Assembly (NCBI GenBank): GCA_030141605.1
Contig: JAQGDQ010000545.1
Coordinates: forward strand, 1-39,003
Direction: 5' to 3'
Source: Tubiluchus corallicola
Lineage: Eukaryota > Priapulida > Priapulimorpha > Priapulimorphida > Tubiluchidae
DNA length: 39,003 bases
Part shown: one piece after another, positions 33,054 to 39,003 of the stretch
Numbering within the stretch: the first letter of the stretch is position 1
Layout of the letters: the number at the start of each line of letters is the position of its first letter
Translations under genes and position numbers: made by a program
Notes under the pieces: model-generated
Seen by the model: only the letters and a program-made list of their open reading frames with translations
What the model was told of the DNA's origin: nothing
Databases searched by the model: none

Positions 33054-33805
33054 TCTTTATTTTGAAATCTAAGTGATAAAGTTGTCCTAGGTGTTAATTT
33101 TGTAATTTCGTTATTTGTGGTAAAATTACGGGAAGGTACGATTATTCAATGTTCAACCTGTTTTACTGCATTTCCTTCATTGCGGGATTAAATTTGGTTA
33201 TAATAACAAGATGTATTCAAGAGGGGAATCAGAAGATCGGCAATCAATGTAATTACATTATATAATTTTGTTCAGTTGTTATCGTTTAGCACACTGCAGC
33301 TTTTCGACATGAACAAGACTAAGCATTTATACAATTTTAATAAATGCTTTTTTAGTGTGTGGGAAACAAATTCTCTTGTTGTACAATTCTTACAGTTTTT
33401 TCATCCAAAGTATATCATCCTGATGTGAAAATAGATTGTTTTTCAGTAACCAAAGTAGTTTAGGCATAGTATAGGCACGCATTTTTTGATATGGTTTAGA
33501 CAAAGATTTTCTCAAATTGTATTTTTACGAGCCTTTGAGAGCAGTTTGATGAATTATTTTCATATTCTAGAAAATTTCTAGAAACAGAAAGAAAGTTAAT
33601 TTTGTCTTTTTAAATTACATTTTAAATAAAAAAACTCAATTTCTGTTCTTTTGCCAATCAGAGGAATTTATCTGCATGAAAACTAATTAATAATGGCCGC
33701 TAGCACTGCTGCAGGTCTCGGGCAAAGGCTGAAATTTAGAATACAACAACTACAGCTTTGTTATTCCAAATTAGAATTCTTATTCTATATTACATGGAGA
33801 AAGTG
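33054..33805. other. No feature seen
   Basis: AT-rich sequence with no supported feature. Confidence 0.45.
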
Positions 33806-34235
33806 CTATAGACAAAGATTTTTTTAGCAAAGTACCTTTATCTGTTGTAACAAGGGGTCACCACTTGAAGTTACAGCCCACTCACTGCCGACTTGATTCT
33901 TTTAAAAACTTTTTCTCGAACAGAATAATTAGGATTTGGAATCAACTACCTGAGTCAGTCGGCGGTGCCTACTTGATTTGTGCTTAGAGTAGCAAACTTT
34001 TTAAAAAACGTTTAAAAGATGTAAATCTTATTAATCATTTATCTTTGAACAGGCACCTGTAACTAGGCTAGTCACTTTGTGCTTTTAATCGTAAGATTTT
34101 AACTAGCTATTTTTACCTGTAAAATTTATATCAGTGTTATACATACGCTTTATCCTGGTTTCATATTTCATACTTTCTTGTAAATATTTTTAATATATTT
34201 TTTAATAAAGATTATGCATTAAACTAAACGAAACT
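33806..34235 (+). pseudogene. LINE remnant: C-terminal end of ORF2 with 3' UTR
   Basis: The plus-strand frame reads KVPLSVVTRGHHLKLQPTHC, then RLDSFKNFFSNRIIRIWNQL and PESV. R-x-x-HxLKL...F..SFF.R.I..WN.LPE.V is the familiar C-terminal signature of CR1/L2/Jockey-type LINE proteins. An in-frame TAG lies at 33985-33987, after which the typical LFKKRLKDVN tail continues to a stop at 34060-34062. A ~170 bp AT-rich 3' UTR follows, with an AATAAAG signal near 34203. The copy is 5'-truncated and dead. Confidence 0.82.
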
Positions 34236-35438
34236 TTGGTAGTGCGGACTGCACGGAAGATATTGACCGACAGTAAATAACTTTCGGTATCAGTAACCAC
34301 TGAAATGCCATTTATTTATGAAAACAAGTAAGTAAAATTGACAGTAAATCAGTGACTAATTGAACGACTTAAATACCCACCTTTCTAATAAAGCACAGAC
34401 AATTAGTAAAATCCATTTGCTAAGTTTGCAACCCATTTCGTTTGACTAACACAGTTCACCAGCGTACACTATGTTCAAACTGTTTAACCAATGAGTTAAA
34501 ACCTTCTTTTAACATAGAATTATGTTTCACACAAATCAGATTCTTACGATGAAGAACCGCGTCAAGTATAATAAGTGAGCACGTCGGAATCCATGTTCTG
34601 CTGTAATGGCATTCACCCATTGCTATTATCATCATCTCATGGTCTCTAGAGGACCTTAGAAGAGACGGCTTTCATATCACACGAAACACACATAATTCCT
34701 TGATTGGCGGACTTCACCTAAAAGAACCTAATCTCGAAGATTATACAGGCAAATTACCAAAGAAATTCACGTAGGCGAGAAATAATGCCAGCTTTACTGA
34801 AAACGAGAAAATTGATTGGGTTTGTTAGCGCATGCGCGTGAAGGCAATGGCTTCATGCGGTCCTTCATTGATATGCTGGTACGCATGGTGCCTATAAGCC
34901 GCAGCATCCGCCAGAGGGAACCTGGCTTCATTGAGGCAATTCTAAACTAACGAAATGTGCTGCCCTCTTGCGTTGAATTTTCTTATTTCTAGCACCGTGG
35001 AACCCAGCTCGCGTACTTTACAATGCTGACTAATTGTCTAATTCAATCAGTAACTGGCAGCGTGATTCACTCATTGATTCACTCATTGACAGACTGACTG
35101 ACTGACTGACCCTGTGTTTGTTTTATTGGCTGACTAGCTGGCCGGTGTGACTGACTAAAAATAAATTGGTTAGATCAAGGGTTTTCAGCTCTTCTGCATC
35201 CCGTCTTTCTCAATCTTTTTGCCTCATACCAGACTACGCACAAGTCTGCAAATTCCAATACAGGAGCGGACTCAATTCCCGAGTTTTAAAACTTTAAACA
35301 AACAAGTATGGAAGCACTAATGCGCTTAGACCCGGCACGCCCTACATGCTCATTTCTTGAATACTAAACAGTTTTCATAACAAAATCATGGGAACCATGT
35401 ACAGTTCTCACAAAATCGGTTCCATTTTCGCAAATATT
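34236..35438. other. No supported gene
   Basis: A short GACT run lies at about 35091-35110. Otherwise nothing recognised. Confidence 0.45.
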
Positions 35439-35814
35439 TCAAATATGCTCTGTTGGGACAGATCCATATCTGCAACAGAATGAAAAAGAAACATAACGAT
35501 GTAAAACGTATAGGGCAGATTCATTTAACGGGTACATTTCAAGCAAAGTTGATTGGGAAAGTGAAAAATCGGGCTCCATTTCCCACCAGGTTTGCACAAT
35601 GGCCTTTATCGTTATGTAAAATTTCAGTTTCCTACAACGAAAACTGGGGCGTCTGATACCTTTCAAGGAAATGAGGCAACAACAACAACGACGACAGCGA
35701 CAGCAGCAACAGCAACAGGCACATTTTTTGCGCCACTTGATATATGTTCCTTCATCGACGGAACTCGTCAAAGAAATGGTATACTGCGTTCAAGAAACAA
35801 CAAATAGAATGAAT
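35439..35814. other. CAA/ACG-rich stretch, no gene
   Basis: A CAACAACAACGACGACAGCG-type repeat at about 35676-35722 gives Thr/Ala- and Cys-rich frames. The flanking sequence may be upstream LINE sequence too decayed to read. Confidence 0.45.
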
Positions 35815-36200
35815 TTTTAGCAAAAATTGTTTGTGTGGATATCATACTGAAATTATTCACCATTATCTGCTCGATTGCCCTTTGTATATTGCAAGCAGAT
35901 GTCAAATCCATCAAAAACTCTATGATTTATTTACTTCTAATACCGTAGCTGTTAATTTCAATAATTTCAATTCGCAGGATAAAATATCAACTCTTCTATC
36001 TGGTAATACGCAACTGAACCATGAACATAATGCTCTTATACATGTATTCTAATTAGTGCAGAGGTATATTAAGGAGACCAAAAGATTCCGTCGAAGAAAT
36101 TACTCAAATTTCAGTACTTTAGCAATTTTAATTACTTAGAAATTAGTTAGCACACAGAGTATAATACATTTTGCCAATGTAAAATTCTCTGACGCTTTAT
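35815..36200 (+). pseudogene. LINE remnant: zinc-knuckle C-terminus
   Basis: The plus-strand frame reads NCLCGYHTEIIHHYLLDCPL then YIASRCQIHQKLYDLF. C-x-CG...HYLL-x-CPLY is a typical LINE ORF2 C-terminal motif. After STLLSGNTQL a TAA (36050-36052) interrupts the frame, and the family-typical ending VQRYIKETKRFRRRN follows in the same frame. The frame upstream of 35826 is broken too. It abuts the MITE copy at 36205. Confidence 0.8.
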
Positions 36201-36204
36201 TGTT

Positions 36205-36598
36205 AATAAACCTTTTCACAGTTCCAGCGATTGATGATGATCGTGAAAAGGTCAAAGGTTAAGTGTACCACACAACGCATTTGTGTGCTCTTGATAACTC
36301 CTCGCAGGTCATGCTATTGTAACAGTAACAGTTTTAACAGCTAGCTAGAACCTTACCTAGTTCATTTTTTCTTGTCCCCAAGCAAGGTCCTGCTAGTAAA
36401 GCACTCTACGCACAGGCTAATGCATAATTAAGTAAAAACCACGTAAAACAATTGACGTTATTGAACTGATCCGGCAGACGATTTTGTTTTACTCACGCGC
36501 ACGTGACGGTTGTGGCTAAGACGCGTTGCTGTGGCACACTTAACCTTTGACCTACAGCAATTGCGCGTGCGCACACAGAAACTGTAGAAGGGCTTATT
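36205..36598 (-). mobile_element. MITE family 1, full-length copy 2, reversed
   Basis: Left end AATAAACCTTTTCACAG; right end CTGTAGAAGGGCTTATT. The whole 394 bp is the reverse complement of the type copy at 6336-6728. Both subterminal regions carry the motif AGGTCAAAGGTTA intact (36246-36258 on the plus strand; complement at 36540-36553). The flanks ATTGTT and ATTGTA could be a short target duplication, but other copies do not confirm this. Confidence 0.87.
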
Positions 36599-36881
36599 AT
36601 TGTAATTTTCGATGTACGTACAATCCTGGGGTACATATCAGTTTTGTTTAGACTGTTCACCTTAGGCTTCATAATACAACAAAAAATATGTTTATAAAAA
36701 ACAAACCACCGTGAAAATTGAAAGAGTCACTTTGCGGGCAATAATAATGTAAGATTTTTTTAAATATTTGTTGAAACTCCTGTACATAGAGGGTGTTCAA
36801 AAAAGAAACACTGTAATAAAGATGTGCAGAAATTTGCTTTGAGTGTTAAAAAAATATGCCCACAAGGAAATGCTTCGAGTG
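36599..36881. other. No feature seen
   Basis: Intervening AT-rich sequence; TTGAGTGTTAAA and TCGAGTGTTAAA occur twice near 36840-36885. Confidence 0.5.
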
Positions 36882-37440
36882 TTAAAGGAAAGAATATGTC
36901 ACTCAGTATGTTGGGTTTATTTTACTATTATGACTTAAACTTGAAAAAATATAACAAAGAAATTTGCAAAGAACTGTCTGTAAAGCATATTTTTAAAATA
37001 TACTACCGCTGAATAGAAATTTTCAGGCATGGTGGTTGCCGCCATTCACTTGAAAATCATGACGTAATTGGGAGACTTCGTGACTTTTCGTAAGCGCATC
37101 GTGGCTTTCCGTAAGCTTGCACTGCTTAAACTAGTCCAAACTTCTGCAGCCTAGCTAATGTTCACGCAAAAACGTTACAAAATTAGCTATCTAATTTTTT
37201 TGTAAAAACTCATTATACTTTTGATGAAGATTGACAGTGCGCTACTTTTCTTCAGGGCGAATGACGTCATTGGAAGAAGAATGGGCGTTCAAAATGGGAG
37301 CGGTCAAGCATGAAGTGATCACGACGTTAAAATGATTTTACACGAGGCGCTTTTTGCAGTTTTGTCACTAAATCCTTCTAACATTTTTCGCGAACATTGA
37401 AATAAACCTAACTTGCCAGAAGGTTTGGCCTTTCCTTTAA
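36882..37440 (-). mobile_element. TTAA-target MITE (family 2), copy A-prime
   Basis: TTAA at 36882-36885 and 37437-37440 flank 551 bp with termini AGGAAAG and CTTTCCT. It is the inverted counterpart of 27443-27987. The two copies are 9 kb apart on the same chromosome and facing each other. No reading frame of substance. Confidence 0.85.
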
Positions 37441-38155
37441 CAATCACGGCAGCCTTTCAGAAAAATATTTCTCAAAGCGAATTTCTCACATCATTTTACG
37501 TGTTTTTGCGTTATTATTTTTTTCTCCTATTTGTGAAGATTATAACGAGCAAATACAATCTGTGAAAAAATACTAATCATTTTAAAGTTACTTGCGTAAA
37601 TGTACGTATAATCTTATATATCGTGCATTAAATTCTTCCAGTGGTTTATTAAAACATGTAATTTACAATAATCATGTTTTATATGCTCCAAAATTTTTGC
37701 CCATTGGAATGCAATTTTAATGTGCTTTTAATGTATGTCATTTTTGTAAATATTTTAACAATTTCATTTCTAGTTTCTTCTGTAAAATGTAAATTTATGT
37801 TTTTATAACTAGTTTTTTAGTGATTGTCGTGTTTTTATGGCTTAAAGCACAAGAAAACCTTCCACTTACATAAATCTTTAAAATTCGTCGTGAAATTCTA
37901 TACCACTTACATACTGCTTTTTGCATACAGGGCTTGCGTCGGTACTAATGCTGTATAAAACATGTAAATTTAAATACCTGCGATGACCGTTAGACGCAGC
38001 CATTTTGACGATAAGTCATTTGCAACACTGAGTAAAGTTTGAAAAAATAATCAGAGCATTCGTAGTGCACACATCACTAACAAAGTAAAATTTTAAATTA
38101 CTGTGTCAATGAGATCAAAAATGTGTTTTTGGTTAGTGAGTTGTGCTCCCTGGAG
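37441..38155. other. No feature seen
   Basis: AT-rich sequence with no supported feature. Confidence 0.45.
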
Positions 38156-38310
38156 GTGATCAACAACATTTTACTAATCGGTGAAAACATTTTAAATAAT
38201 TATTAATTTTCTTTTCTAGTTACATAAGTCTCAAGCAGGTAAGCGAAATGCCAGGTAATATAACTTTGCATGGAAAGTTTTTTGGGACATAGTTTAGCAT
38301 TTCCTTTTCT
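38156..38310 (-). mobile_element. MITE family 3, second copy
   Basis: The reverse complement begins GGGGAAGAAAAGGAAAT and shares AAAAAACTTTCCATGCAAAG, TTATGTAACTAGAAAA and GATTAGTAAAAT with 28229-28400. The TTAA at its outer end is not preserved. The inner limit is set by loss of similarity. Confidence 0.6.
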
Positions 38311-38489
38311 TCCCCTGATTCACGTTGTGTGTATATGACGCTAGGTAATGGCGCCGTCAGAACAGTATTGCAAGAGATTTAAAATGAAAACAAACAAAAA
38401 ATCCTTTGAACGCGAGTATCATATGCATAAAATTGCTGTAAAGTAATATAATTTTTAGGGTGGAAATAAAGGATAAAATAAATTATTAG

Positions 38490-38686
38490 AATATATTCAG
38501 TTATTGTTTTGATGGTTGCTATAGGTCCTGTGACTCTGACCAAGCCAATATTTGGATCTTCTTGCGCATGTAAGTTGATTCCTTGAGCCTGAAAATCAGT
38601 AACCAACTTAACCCGTTCAGCTAAGGTCACCGAGAATCCTTGACCACTGGCGTAGCGTGACCAGCTGACCAATTCACGTGTTGTTT
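38490..38686 (-). CDS. Exon candidate, protein not recognised
   Basis: After an acceptor (TTAATCTACAAACAG/AAACAA) the minus strand encodes TTRELVSWSRYASGQGFSV, then TLAERVKLVTDFQAQGINL, HAQEDPNIGLVRVTGP and IATIKTITEYI. Amino-acid use is like that of a folded protein, and the VRVTG...AIKxxxEYI ending recalls KH-type folds, but I cannot name a family. No strong donor follows; the frame runs on into AT-rich sequence, so the 3' limit is uncertain. It could be a terminal exon or a LINE piece. Confidence 0.35.
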
Positions 38687-38746
38687 CTGTTTGTAGATTA
38701 ATCAGAATTAAAATATTGACACTAGGTTTCGAATCGCCGCGGACGC

Positions 38747-38772
38747 TACACGCACACACACACACACACACA
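38747..38772. repeat. CA microsatellite
   Basis: A short ACGCACACACACACAC-type run. Confidence 0.9.
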
Positions 38773-38953
38773 GCTCGTGGCTTCAGTATATGCAGCAGCT
38801 GCCCCGTCAGTACCAAGCAGAGCTACACCATCATCACTCTAGCGTTCCCACCAACGCTTGGCCCGATGTTTTTCAATAACAACGAAAACAGCATCAAGGC
38901 AACAGGGCTCAAGTACCGTCAGTTACGCACGGTTTCAAGTTAATCAAACTTAC

Positions 38954-39003
38954 GCAGCGTCCTCAATCAACGAATCAGCATACAACGTTGAGAGAAGCCA
39001 AAA
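38954..39003 (-). CDS. Possible exon end at the window edge
   Basis: A consensus donor (ACGCTGC/GTAAGTTTG) closes a 50-bp stretch with one open frame, FWLLSTLYADSLIEDAA. The pattern LYA-x-x-x-IEDA is reminiscent of the C-terminal box of TSG101-type proteins (LYAEENAIEDT in human, recalled), but so short a match may be chance. The rest is outside the window. Confidence 0.2.

Overview
The window is animal nuclear DNA: AT-rich, with short exons bounded by GT/AG splice sites, long introns, many microsatellites and minisatellites, DNA transposons, LINE fragments and a tRNA-derived SINE. Nothing bacterial, plasmid-like or phage-like is present. The two genes I recognise, a centrosomal ciliary coiled-coil gene and a GABA-A-type receptor gene, point to an invertebrate metazoan. 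I cannot name the species.

Layout. 1-1855: two arms of the same pentanucleotide in inverted orientation around a ~380 bp spacer. 2072-7097: four minus-strand exons of an SDCCAG8 (BBS16/NPHP10) homologue, read 6841-7097, 5313-5451, 4017-4169, 2072-2206, with agreeing splice phases. The introns hold a SINE, a GIY-YIG-like remnant, a MITE and several tandem arrays. 7098-8919: a 32-bp satellite of about 57 copies touching the 3' splice site of the most upstream recognised exon. 8969-9627: weak exon candidates. 10101-10676: a 25-bp minisatellite. 10961-11900: a non-autonomous hAT-like element with an 8-bp target duplication. 13541-14695 and 17290-17645: minus-strand LINE remnants. 18712-19345: a 34-bp minisatellite.

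19653-27367 (minus): two exons of a GABA-A receptor beta-like subunit, one with the 68-bp length known for that exon in vertebrate genes. Their 7.5-kb intron contains a long trinucleotide array, two copies of a MITE, and a large nested inverted repeat (24559-26013). 27443-28422: TTAA-target MITEs. 28423-29003 is an assembly gap on the edge of a 45-bp minisatellite that runs to 29894. 32456-33053: a GATTA pentamer array. 33806-36200: two plus-strand LINE 3' ends. 36205-38300: further MITE copies, in inverted orientation to those near 6.3 kb and 27-28 kb. 38.5-39.0 kb: two unassigned minus-strand exon candidates.

The observation I would follow first is that tandem arrays in the SDCCAG8 introns appear to have grown out of exon boundaries. 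One array repeats the 3' splice site of exon 6841-7097, one repeats the end and 5' splice site of exon 5313-5451, and the start of exon 2072-2206 has two decayed copies upstream. The main unresolved point is gene order. Both genes are on the minus strand, so the missing 5' exons of SDCCAG8 and the missing 3' exons of the receptor should both lie within about 7.1-19.6 kb, and I could not find either set there.
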